Source: Spirogloea muscicola
Taxonomy: Eukaryota; Streptophyta; Zygnematophyceae; Spirogloeales; Spirogloeaceae
Reading direction: 5' to 3'
Length of the DNA stretch: 64,000 nt
NCBI GenBank assembly: GCA_009602725.1
Contig: WELB01000023.1
Coordinates: 827,973-891,972, forward strand
Of the stretch, positions 13,190 through 27,640 are shown one piece after another. A program made the translations under genes and the position numbers. Below the pieces are notes generated by a model. The model did not search any database and was not told the DNA's origin. It saw only the letters and a list, made by a program, of their open reading frames with translations. The stretch's first letter is position 1, and every line of letters starts with the position of its first letter.

Positions 13190-13352
13190 TTACCGTATGA
13201 GATTGTCTGTATCCCTTCAGCGGTCCATGGCCCACGCTCTGCATCTGCGTGCTGGCCGTGCTCTCGCTGCGGCCTCCGGCTTCGTCGGGGGGATAGTTTT
13301 CCGGCAGCTAGTCTGTCGGATCTGCGGCTCCTCACTCGTAAATACTGAGTGA
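13190..13352 (+). mobile_element. 5'-truncated retroelement C-terminus (LLTR-type)
   Basis: Reads RMRLSVSLQRSMAHALHLRA then GRALAAASG, a frameshift, and SDLRLLTRKY-stop. It is the extreme C-terminus of the endonuclease-bearing retrotransposon ORF, and closely resembles the copy at 32270-32430. Confidence 0.8.
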
Positions 13353-13410
13353 TCCATCCTCCCCCTGATCTGACATAGCATCTTCCGACCCCTTTCACGA
13401 TGAAGAAGAA

Positions 13411-13690
13411 GGGCTCGCCCATTGAGGATAGGGGCTGGGAAAGCCAGCCCAAAAAGAATGAACAAAGTACGAGAAGGGGGGCCAGAAGAAAGGGCTCGCC
13501 CATAGAGAAGAGGGGCTGGCAAAGCCAGCCTTAAAAAAAGAATGGACAATGTCCAAAGCCAAAGAAAGAGATGCCAAAGAAGACTACTCTACCTGGAGGA
13601 AACGCTAAGAAAACAAAGCACACAAAGAAAGAAAGCGCAAATCACACAGTAACCCCTGCTAAGCAGCCGCAAATCAGAGAGGCTAGGGTC
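13411..13690 (-). repeat. Two hairpin-repeat modules plus long tail
   Basis: Modules at 13411-13480 and 13491-13560 contain GGGGCTGGGAAAGCCAGCCC and GGGGCTGGCAAAGCCAGCC, next to GCTCGCCCATTGAGGATA or GCTCGCCCATAGAGAAG and AAAAAGAATG(A/G)ACAA. The downstream stretch, with CGCTAAGAAA, GCACACAAAGAAAGAAAG and CAGAGAGGCTAGGGT, recurs at 51.5 kb, so the full repeat may be near 180-250 bp. Confidence 0.8.
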
Positions 13691-13754
13691 CTGAAAATGG
13701 GTCCCCTGGCCAGAGCCAGAGGCAGCAGCAAGTTCTCGATGGGCCCCCATTGGT

Positions 13755-14200
13755 GCTGAGCAGAGAAAGCTCCGACACTACTCTGACTACCCCCGCAGCG
13801 ACCACCTTCTCCCGGCCGCAATCGACACGTTCGGCTGCTTGGGTCCTCGCTTCCATACCCTACTTGGGAACATAGCGAGTCTGGGATATGCACGTCGCGA
13901 GGATATGCTTCCAGCCCAGATGGGTATGCCGGCAGCCTATCTGTCATGTTTGCGACGTCGAGTGTCAGCTTGCCTGCAGCGAGCTCAGGCTCATGCGTTG
14001 CATCAGAAAGCTGGTCGAGCCTTGGCTGGTAGTTCAAGAGCTTGTCGATTGCCGTCCGGTATTCGAGCATCAGTTAGCGTCTATGTGCTGACTCGTGCTT
14101 ACTTAGCGGGTCAGCTTAGCAGCAGGTGACGTTCATTCGTCAATGTGCTTGCCTTTGTACTTGGCCACACATGGCCTCCCCATCTCTTAATACACACGTC
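13755..14200 (+). mobile_element. Retroelement C-terminus, A1 tail, stop codon lost
   Basis: Reads AEQRKLRHYSDYPRSDHLLP, then FGCLGPRFHTLL, MGMPAAYLS, LHQKAGRAL and VYVLTRAY. The usual TGA after TRGY is TTA here. The A1 tail follows (GTGCTTGCCTTTGTACTTGG, then CCACACATGGCCTCCCC). The 5' part is missing. Confidence 0.88.
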
Positions 14201-14225
14201 CTTTCATTGGGAGTGCCACTTCGAG

Positions 14226-14310
14226 AGAGAGGGGGCTCGCCCATTGAGGATAGGGGCTGGAAAGGCCAGCCCAAAAAAGAATGAACGAAGTACGAGAAGG
14301 GGGAGGGCCA
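14226..14310 (-). repeat. Hairpin-repeat module
   Basis: GGGCTCGCCCATTGAGGATA, GGGGCTGGAAAGGCCAGCCC and AAAAAAGAATGAACGAAG. Same layout as the 51.44 kb module. Confidence 0.8.
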
Positions 14311-14359
14311 GAGGAAGCGCTAAGAAAACAAAGCACACTGATACTGAGCTACCGAAGAA

Positions 14360-14535
14360 GAGAGAGAGAGAGAAGGCGCGCGGTGCGCATGAAATTGAAA
14401 GGGAGGCTTGTTCAAGCCAATACATTATTCAAGCAGAGGCTAGTGCAAACTAAACAAGGCTACATGATGCGGAGACCTAAACTAAGGTGCCTAAGGTGAC
14501 ACTAGTATCCACGGGAGAGCACAAACAAATCTGGC
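14360..14535 (-). mobile_element. Retroelement 3' end, family B tail
   Basis: The reverse complement reads DLFVLSRGY-stop followed by GTCACCTTAGGCACCTTAG, and matches 58150-58320 almost base for base, including the end near GCGCACCGCGCGCCTTCTCTC. Only the last codons and the 3' UTR remain. Confidence 0.85.
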
Positions 14536-15560
14536 CAAGGGCCGAAGGGGCCGGCGAGCAAGTTGCTGACGAGGATGGCTCGCCGCGGCTCAACACACCA
14601 TCAAAAGAGCAACCGCAATGCCTTCAAATAAGCGAAGGCGCACAGCGCCAGTCGCCTAGCCCCCCGGGCGTGACGGAGGCTGGTCCAAGAGCGCCCCGCC
14701 CGCCGAGGCACCCGGACCTCGCCAGGCCATGGCCGCCGGCTGCCACGGCGCGGCCCTCGCGCGCCTGCCCGGTGCCGTGCTCGCTGCCGGCGAGCGAGCC
14801 GGGCGATCGCCGTCGCTGGCCACGGCGCGCCTCGCCCTGGTGAGCGCTGCGCTCACCATCGAGCTTAGCTTCCAGGTGGCTGTAAGAGGTACCGGTCGGC
14901 GGGTCGTCTCAGCTGCGGCACATGTGGGGACGACGAGCGGCTCGTAGGAGCTGGCCTACGCGTCATCTCCCACGATCTCTTTGTCTTCGATCGTGCACTC
15001 TGAGTTTGCGTCAGCCTGCTCGCTCGTTGGCCACAATCCGATGTGAATCAAGTTGTGGGTTTGTCAATTTGGGACGATCGATGCAGTGGGAGCCACGACC
15101 GTCCGGCTGCTGGCGGTCTGGGCGGAGCTTGGGCTTGAAATTGAGGCAAAGCAACAAGACAAAGAAGGTCATGAGGGCTGCTGAAGCTTCTGCTTCAGTT
15201 GGCGGGACGAGAGCAGTAAAATATGGTACATGCGTCAGCTTCCTATGCAGAACATGCTGGCGGTAGCGCATGTTTTTCCTATCTTTGTGGAGGGCTAAGA
15301 AATTTGGTGAAGCTAGCACGTCAAGATGCTGCTTGCAATATCGATCGTACTACTTATCAGCACCAGTTGCACACACTGTCTGTGGTAGTCACATATACAA
15401 AGCTGAGGTAAGAGCTTTGATCATTTTCAAAACACGAGGGCTGATGCCCAAAAGCTGCAGCCAGTATGGTGGGGTATCTGCATAGAGTGTGGCCTTTCTT
15501 ACTCACTGTAAACAATCAAGTTTCTCGCTGCTACAGATTTCATAGAGGTTAAGCATGCAT
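14536..15560. other. GC-rich gap before the thioesterase gene
   Basis: From 14640 to 14940 the sequence is strongly GC-rich. An ORF from ATG 14729 reads MAAGCHGAALARLPGAVLAA and meets a good donor (CCCTG|GTGAGC) at 14839. It could be an upstream transit-peptide exon or the promoter/5' UTR of the gene at 15561; the phase does not fit an obvious acceptor. From 14950 to 15560 I see nothing recognisable. Confidence 0.4.
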
Positions 15561-17500
15561 ATGAGCTCATCCGGAAAACTGACTCCCTTTGCAGGCCCGC
15601 CTGCTGCTGCAACGGTAGTTGTGCCTCCAATTGGCGTGCACACCACCACGATCATCTGGCTACATGGACTTGGTGACACTGGCACAGGGTAAGCCATAGA
15701 TTTAAGCCTTTACCTGGATATCTGCACATTGTCCACCTCTTTTTCCGCTGCACCAAAGGGATGAATGCATCAGAGTCTTGTCTTGGCTATCTGCGATCGC
15801 TATAATTTGGATGATGTGCTGGTCCACACTGGAGCAGGTGGGGAACAGCGCTCAAAGCTCTAGCTCTTCCTCATGTAGGTGGTCATCCAGGCTGTCACAA
15901 GTGCATTGTGGCTTGCCTGTCCAATGTTTATACTACTGGTGTAGCCCATAGCAGTCGCTTGATTGTGCCTGTTGTACTGGAGGTGTTCTTCCTCTTGCAT
16001 AACTTAAGCACGCACTAGGTGACATATCTGCTTCAGTGTAGGCTGCTTAAGCCATTTACTTGGCCTTGCTTGTGATGAGGTGCTATGCAGAATATTTTAC
16101 AGTCGATGCGATGCAGGAATCTCCTTTGAGAGATTTTTTTTTTTGTTGAGAGTCAGTTTGCCTTGTGTTCTTCACTCGTGCAGGTGAAATGGGTGATACC
16201 TTCAGCACCAATTCGCCCAGTGACACTAAATGGAGGCTTTCCATCTCCTGCTTGTAAGCTCTCTCGAATATGATCATGACCTTGCAAACTGCGGTGCATC
16301 TTTTGTACTTGATGCAGCTCTGGGGCTCTCGCAAGGTCCACTGCAAGTCGCCCCTATCATCAACTGAACAACACCTCAATTGCAAGCTGTCAGTCATAAC
16401 TGAGGAAGCCGAAATTGCTGAATACCTTGAGCCTTGACAAGCACACGAGATTGTGTCTTGACACTTGTCTGTTGGTGAAGGGTTTGATATCAGAGGTCTA
16501 TCAGCAGACTCTCCAGATGATGTGCGAGGCCTTGATGCTGCTGCCTCCTACATATCAAGCCTGTTTGAGGCAGAGAAAGCTCTAGCTCCAGGTAGGACCT
16601 CCCAGCTTGCCTTCTGGCTTATTGCCTCAGCATTACCGCAAAAAGTCCTGCAGAAGGTGCAGATATTCAAGCTAGTTGTGAAGACAAAGAGCTGACTGCA
16701 TAGGCAGCCATGCCTGTTCTGCTTGTGCTTGTGATGCTGTGCAGGTGTGAAATATGCTGTTGGAGGGTTCAGTCAGGGTGGAGCCCTGTCTCTGTACCTG
16801 GCATCTCGGAAAGCAGCTGGCACTTTCAGCAATGGCACTGACGCGTCATCAATACCAATCTCTGCTGCAGTGTGCCTGAGTGGTTGGTTGCCCAATGCTA
16901 AGTAGGTCCCATGTTGTTACACTCTGCAGCACTTCTATATCTTTTGCCACTAAAGATGCTAGACAATCAACAGCAAGTGTTTGCTCGTCTTCTTGCTAAC
17001 TGCAGCCATCCTGCTCAATATCTGTCAATTGGTGCAGGGCACTGAATGTGACCAAAGAATCAGCAAAGCGAGCAGGAGAGTTGCCTGTTCTATTATGTCA
17101 TGGGCAGGGCAATCTCAGCAGCTTAATAGCCAATCCTTGACTAGGGTTGAGTGGGCACTCTTACGGCGTGCAAAGTAATTGCATGATGTCCTGTGCATCA
17201 GTACACAGGATTGTACGTTTCAGATACTTGTGGCTATGCGCAGATGACATGCTTGTGCCTTACCAATATGGAGAGTTGTCCCATCATGCTCTGCAAGCAT
17301 TCCAGTTTCTTCAGGCCGAGTTCAAAGGCTATCGAGGGTGAGTTAAGAGATTCGTGGAAGTTGCTGTTTGATCTCCACTACTAAAAAAAGGCCTGACAAC
17401 CAGCTGGATGACAAGTGTCACCATGCATACTTAATCAGCTTCATGCTTCGCGCATAGCCCATGACCAGGGCAGGTTGCTCATTCCAACGGCTGGATGTAT
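15561..17500 (+). CDS. Acyl-protein thioesterase / carboxylesterase (LYPLA family)
   Basis: An alpha/beta hydrolase expected to remove palmitate from proteins or hydrolyse lysolipids in the cytosol. Exons: 15561-15688, 15838-15874, 16184-16253, 16481-16591, 16745-16901, 17038-17108, 17244-about 17338, then a C-terminal exon I could not fix. Motifs in order: IIWLHGLGDTG (oxyanion loop), VIPSAPIRPVTLNGG, WFDIRGLSADSPDD, GGFSQGGA (nucleophile Ser), LPVLLCHGQDDMLVPYQYG (acid Asp). The catalytic His exon should lie near 17450-17520, where an AHSNGWM reading exists in one frame. The intron after 17108 appears to be GC-AG. Start chosen as ATG 15561; another ATG lies six bases earlier. A targeting exon upstream is possible. 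Confidence 0.9.
17109..17243 (+). other. Probable GC-AG intron in the thioesterase gene
   Basis: Joining CAGG (ending 17108) to ATGACATGC (from 17244) restores HGQDDMLVPYQYG exactly in phase. The intron then begins GCAATC and ends GCGCAG. No GT donor nearby gives a family-like reading. Confidence 0.65.
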
Positions 17501-17519
17501 CGCACAGGGTAAATCATAG

Positions 17520-18345
17520 TATTGGAGAGAAGGAGTGGCAGGATGTGCGTACGTGGTTGCTTACTCACTTTCCGCCTCCCTAATGTAACCCAACAGTGGT
17601 GCTACTACAGAAATACTGAAATGTTTCTCCCATCTGGGGCACATGAATGACTACTGACTTCTCCTAAATTTCTTCCTTACACCTCAGTAGGAAGGATGGG
17701 ACATTCTTTCCACGTGCTATGAGCACGAGGCTAGCACACTCATATTAGTGCCATGCAGCACACTGCCGGTCCAAATTTGGCCAACATTTAAGCAGCAGAC
17801 AGCTCTAGCTACTCAATGTGGCATTGTCATTATGGATGTCTGAGCTATTTCTGCTACTGATGTCAGCAAAGTGGTGTCGAGAGTATAGGCCCACGCCCAC
17901 ACTTGCTGTTTCCGCAACAGCATCTTGCAAATTAACCACAAATCTAGCACCTCCATCCACAAGGACGACGCCTATGACAGCGTGGCAGCAGCCATCATAC
18001 TTCCTAGCTTATGGCTACAACATCTTTTCTCAGAGACCAGGATTAGTTGCAGCTGAGCTCTCCCAGCTTGGCTTCCCCCTTCAGAGACACTGTTTCTTTT
18101 GCAGGGCATCTTGCGGTATCCCGCGCCGAGCAATCATGTGATAGCAAGGGTGTTCTCATTCAAAGTACCAGTTTAGGTGACTGTACGTAGCATTCCCTGA
18201 AGCAATTTGGAAACAAAGCTGCACCATCACACTGTCATCGGCCCTTGGCCCATTCAGGTCAGCCAGCTCCTTTACAGCACTTGGCATCTGACAGGAGCTG
18301 CCAGCCTTGCTCGCTGCAGGCAGGCTGACACACCACGTCGCCAGA
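17520..18345. other. Thioesterase 3' flank; no gene recognised
   Basis: AT-richer than its surroundings. Short ORFs such as 17818-18141 show no motif. Probable 3' UTR and spacer. Confidence 0.4.
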
Positions 18346-18349
18346 ACGA

Positions 18350-18540
18350 CAATTATGCTGCCGGCATGCCCATCTTGGCTGGAAGCATAGCCTCACATTG
18401 TACATATCCTAGATCCGCCATGTTCTTAAGCAGGGTATGATAACGAGGAGCCATGCAGCCAAAAACGTCAATTGTGGCCGGTAGGAGGTAAGCGCTGGAG
18501 TAGTAAGAGTAGTGCTGCAGCTTTCTCTGCTGTGCTCGCC
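18350..18540 (-). mobile_element. Older retroelement C-terminal fragment
   Basis: Minus strand reads AQQRKLQHYSYYSSAYLLPA, then FGCMAPRYHTLLKNMADLGY and MLPAKMGMPA. It is the same protein segment as the plus copy next to it, but well diverged and broken at MGMPA. The younger copy at 18560-19247 landed at its upstream end. Confidence 0.85.
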
Positions 18541-18559
18541 CTCCACAGTCCTCGACCCC
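18541..18559 (+). repeat. Target-site duplication, left copy
   Basis: CTCCACAGTCCTCGACCCC. Identical to 19248-19266. The two copies bracket the retroelement insertion exactly at its 3' terminus. Confidence 0.85.
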
Positions 18560-19247
18560 CTCCACGGGACGCCCTGGCGGGCTTGATGCGCGACGCCGGC
18601 TACCGCGCCATCGTTGAAGTGAGCAATGTAATGCCCATCACCACGGATTCCCAGGGAGGCCATCACCGTCGCACCCTGGACATTGTGGGTGTACAACCTG
18701 GCGGAGGCCCACGAGCTTTGGTTGATGTGGTGGTGACTGAGGCATACAAGAGTTCCGCTTCCACACACATTGCTGGCCACGCAGTGGGAGGTGCTGAGCA
18801 GAAAAAGCTCCGACACTACTCAGACTACCCCCGCAGTGACCACCTCCTCCCGGCCGCAATCGACACTTTCGGCTGCTTGGGTCCTCGCTTCCATACCCTA
18901 CTCGAGAACATAGCGAGTCTGGGATATGCACGACGCGAGGATATGCTCCCAGCCCAGATGGGTATGCCGGCAGCCTATCTGTCATTTCTGCGACGTCGAG
19001 TGTCAACCTGTCTGCAACGAGCTCAGGCGTATGCTCTGCATCAGAAAGCTGGTCGAGCCTTAGCTGCTGGCACAAGAGCTAGTCAATTGCCGTCCGGTAT
19101 TCGAGCGTCAGCTAGCGACCTCTATGTGCTGACTCGTGGTTACTGAGCGGGTCAGCTTAGCAGCAGGTGACGTACATTTGTCCAATGTGCTTGCCTTTGT
19201 ACTTGGCCACACATGGCCTCCCCATCTCTTAATATACACGCATTTTC
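18560..19247 (+). mobile_element. Young 5'-truncated non-LTR retroelement (REL-endonuclease end, A1 tail)
   Basis: ORF in frame to TGA at 19144-19146. Order: HDALAGLMRDAGYRA-like region, VMPITTDSQGG, RRTLDIVGVQPGGGPRALVD (T-L-D-x14-D, the catalytic spacing of the restriction-like endonuclease of R2/CRE-type elements), then AEQKKLRHYSDYPRSDHLLP, FGCLGPRFHTLLENIASLGY, LHQKAGRALA and DLYVLTRGY. The 3' UTR carries GTGCTTGCCTTTGTACTTGG and ends GCATTTTC. It has 19 bp target duplications on both sides and is about 99% identical to 63791-64000 over the shared 210 bases. The CCHC finger and RT are lost by 5' truncation. Confidence 0.93.
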
Positions 19248-19266
19248 CTCCACAGTCCTCGACCCC
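19248..19266 (+). repeat. Target-site duplication, right copy
   Basis: CTCCACAGTCCTCGACCCC, directly after the element's 3' end. Confidence 0.85.
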
Positions 19267-19743
19267 TTGTACTTGGCCCCTCCATCACGTGATACGCACT
19301 TCATTTCTTTCCGAAGAGCCCCTTGCTCAGCCCTCGGGCATTATGGAAGAGCTGCTTCTTTCCGCAGCCATCGCTAATTCCTGGAAGAGCTGGGTTCTCA
19401 ATTTTGGGCTGGCCAATCACATCTCTCTGCTTACTTTGGAAGGTGTTTCCGATTTTCCCGTACTCTGCGTAGATTGTTGCCCAGCCAGGCTTAAGTCTTG
19501 AGGGGAAGGCACACCGTGTGCATGAAGTGAAGGGGAGGCCAATCTGACTGGCTCTGCCAGCCACTCTTCTCTATGGGCGAGCACTTCTTCTTAATCTGAC
19601 CAATACTTTGGTCAGGTGAAAAGCTAGTGCAAGAAACAAGGCCACATCAAACGAAGCCTACTACAACGTGGCTAAGGGAGGTCAAAAAGCTAGCCAGGGG
19701 CTAGCCAGGGGGCAGGTCCCCCCCGACTCCGCGTCTACCGCAA
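19267..19743. other. Spacer before the methionine-salvage gene, with one hairpin module
   Basis: A hairpin module at 19545-19592 reads GGCTCTGCCAGCC then ACTCTTCTCTATGGGCGAGC. The rest is unremarkable; the last 70 bases before 19744 become GC-rich, as expected for a first exon and promoter. Confidence 0.55.
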
Positions 19744-25088
<5,345 letters not shown>

Positions 25089-25426
25089 CAGCAAGCTAGC
25101 TCAGACCTCTTTGTGTTAATTAGTAACCCATTCGCTTATTCTTTGCTGGGAAGTTCGAAGCAGTGATGAGCTGCGACATGCTTGCAAGCACTATTTGCCT
25201 GGATGGACGTCTACTAAGCACGCCAGTCATGTCTCCTTAGCCAGCATTACTCTGAGCTTCGCTCCCACGTTGATGTGGACTGGAGCTCCTTTGCGCTGGT
25301 CAATCAGGCCCCATTTGTACCCCAAGGACCGCTGCCAATGATCTGAGTATTTGCTGCATATACTGAACAATGAAATCAAGTAAACTAACAATCTGGTGAT
25401 CGAGATGTGGGCCTGTGCTGAGGGTG
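25089..25426. other. Convergent intergenic spacer
   Basis: Shared 3' flank of the MTR fusion gene (+) and the J-protein gene (-). No feature seen. Confidence 0.5.
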
Positions 25427-27351
25427 CTATCTGCCAAGCTCCTTCTTCAGCTGGGCCAGCATGTCCTCGACCTCCTCTTCCCTGCTTTTAGCAGGCTCTG
25501 CCTTGACCTTGTCCTTGACAGCGTCAGCCTTCTTCGCACCATCAGTTGCCGTGGCTCGATATCTGTCGCTGTCCTTGTCATGCCCCTGACTTGAGTCAGC
25601 CTGAGGCGGCCCGATGCCAATCTCCTTCTCCAGGAACTCCACAAACTCCTCACCGAGCTCCTGCAATGTAGATGAGTGTCAACATTCGCATTCTTGCAAC
25701 TGAGTTGAGATCTCATGAGGTAAGATTCTATGTGGACTGAAAAGTCATGCCAAGGCCTGCAGTTCAAGAGTCACGTCTGCTGCGGCAAACATACAGAAAT
25801 CTCCTCCCATAGGCTCTTCGGCGTCTCTCGCCGAGCTGCTGAGCGCCGTTCAAGATCCTTCTGCAAGTCTGCAAAGAAGTCCCCTGCATCGCACGACCAC
25901 GTCCACATGAGCTCTATATTCCGCTTGAGGACACCTTCGCACATGGCAAGCTGACACCTTCTGTATGATCTGCAGCGACGCGTTTGATATTGCAGATCAG
26001 CCTGCCTTTGCTGTGCCACTCTTAGGGAATGATCAAGCACTCTTGTTGCCCACGATGAGATATTGGTGATATCTTTTAGGACCCGACCCAGCCATGCAGC
26101 TTCCCCAGAATCTCATCCCCATCACTAGCGGCACCCAGCACCGCCCCCTTTCCCCCCCCATCTTCCTCCTCTCCCGGCCGCCAAACCCTCCCCAGCAACC
26201 CCAACCACAGGTTAGGTTGTTAGTGAGCTTCTGGTGGCTGTACCCAGAGACTTCTGCACGTCTTTGACAAGCAGTCCTGCATGCCAGGGTGCAGGCGACG
26301 CGCGGATATGAATGCCGGGCTTGCATGTGAAAAACGAGGCTAGCCACCTACACATAATGGCAGCCCCTTCAGCAATGAAGCCGTCCAATCCGAGCAAGTG
26401 TGCCACGCTTGCATGCGCGGGAATTTCGGCCGGCGGTTGCTGCTGCCGCAGGTTGCAGCGCTCACCTATGCCGTAGAAGGCCTCCTCCGGCGATGGAGCC
26501 TTGGCGCCACCGCCCCCCGTGGCCCACTTGAAGGGGTCGAAGTCCTGGGCTGACGCCGCTCGCTTCTCGCCGCGGTCGAAGCGCGCCCTGCTGCCGTCGT
26601 CGCTGAGCGTCTGGTACGCCTGCTTCACCCGCAGGAACTGGTCCTGCGCGTCTGGCTGCCGCACCACGACCAGCCCGACCGTCAGAAGCGGCAGAGCGTC
26701 AGATGGCCGCCCAGCGTGACGGAGTAGGGAGGAGAGGAGCAGCCGAGGCGCCCGGAAACGACGCCAAGCTTCATGCACGAATTCCTCGGCACTTGGCTGG
26801 CGATGGAGCGGGTGACCCCGTCTGGCCAGGAGCTTCGCGGCAGCCCGCAAGCCGAAGCCCGAGCCCGCAACGGCGGCAAGCGTCGCGAATGAAGGGCAGA
26901 TGGACGGGGCGGGCTCCAGCTCCACGAGGTGGCGCGGCACACCCACCGCCTTGTTGACGTCCGGGTGGAGCTTGAGCGCCAGGCGGCGGTACGCCTGCTT
27001 GATCTCGCGCTCCGACGCGCTGCGCGGCACCTTGAGCACGTCGTACGGCGACTCCGAGGCCGCCGACGCTCGCGCCGCGCCCGCGCCCGCGCCGCCGCCG
27101 GCGGCNNNNNNNNNNNNNNNNNNNNNNNNNNNNNNNNNNNNGGCCCCGGCGGCGGCGGCGGCGGCGGCGGCGAGCATGGCCACCGGGCCGCCGAACCAGC
27201 CGGGTTTCGCGGCGCCCGCCGCGGCGCGGCTGCCGGCGTCAGTCCAAGGGGCTGACGCGTGCATCGGCGCCTTGGGCGCCGCCACGTGGCCCTGCGGCCA
27301 GCCTAGCTGCACGGCAGCCCGACGGGACGTTGCACGTTCGTTTTGCCGCAC
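25427..27351 (-). CDS. J-domain co-chaperone, probably plastid-targeted
   Basis: Stimulates an Hsp70 through its J domain. Exon 1 (27351 to about 26950) encodes an Ala/Gly-rich leader interrupted by the N gap (27106-27141), then SPYDVLKVPRSASEREIKQA and LALKLHPDVNKA with the HPD triad. Exon 2 (about 26654-26467) reads QDQFLRVKQAYQTLSDDGSR then FDRGEK and PEEAFYGI. Exon 3 (about 25893-25804) reads DFFADLQKDLERR then PKSLWEEI. Exon 4 (25661-25427) reads ELGEEFVEFLEKEIG and ends in a charged tail with TAG. The J domain plus DFF-LQ, PKSLWEE and GEEFVEFLEKE is the layout of a plant chloroplast J-protein group (At5g59610-like, from memory). The true start and leader length cannot be fixed because of the gap; a second Met lies near 27177. 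Confidence 0.88.
27106..27141. other. Assembly gap of 36 N
   Basis: Lies in a GCC/GCG-rich tract coding for the Ala-rich leader of the J-protein. True length unknown. Confidence 0.99.
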
Positions 27352-27439
27352 TGTGGCTTGGAATCAGGCCATAATAAGCGGCCGTCGCTGGATCTTGTTG
27401 CAGCAAGAGCGGGTATGGCTTTGCTTCGTCTGAGAAACC

Positions 27440-27640
27440 GTTGTACCTTGTCCATTCCATTGGGCTGGCCTCTCCCAGCCACCAGTCAATCTGGCCGCGC
27501 TTGCTTTTGTACTGGCTCTAGAGGCGTGCAAGTAGAATCGTCACCCTATCAGCGCTTTCCGGCCGCTTCGGACCTTGTCAATTATGCTCGGGCTGGCTTT
27601 TCACAGCCCTCGCCCCCTTTTGGGGTAGCCACTTTCTTTC
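27440..27640 (+). repeat. Two hairpin-repeat modules with different tails
   Basis: 27445-27508: CTTGTCCATTCCATTGGGCT, GGCCTCTCCCAGCC, tail ACCAGTCAATCTGGCCGCGC. 27571-27635: CTTGTCAATTATGCTCGGGC, TGGCTTTTCACAGCC, tail CTCGCCCCCTTTTGGGGTAG. Same head, different tails, 65 bases apart. Confidence 0.8.
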
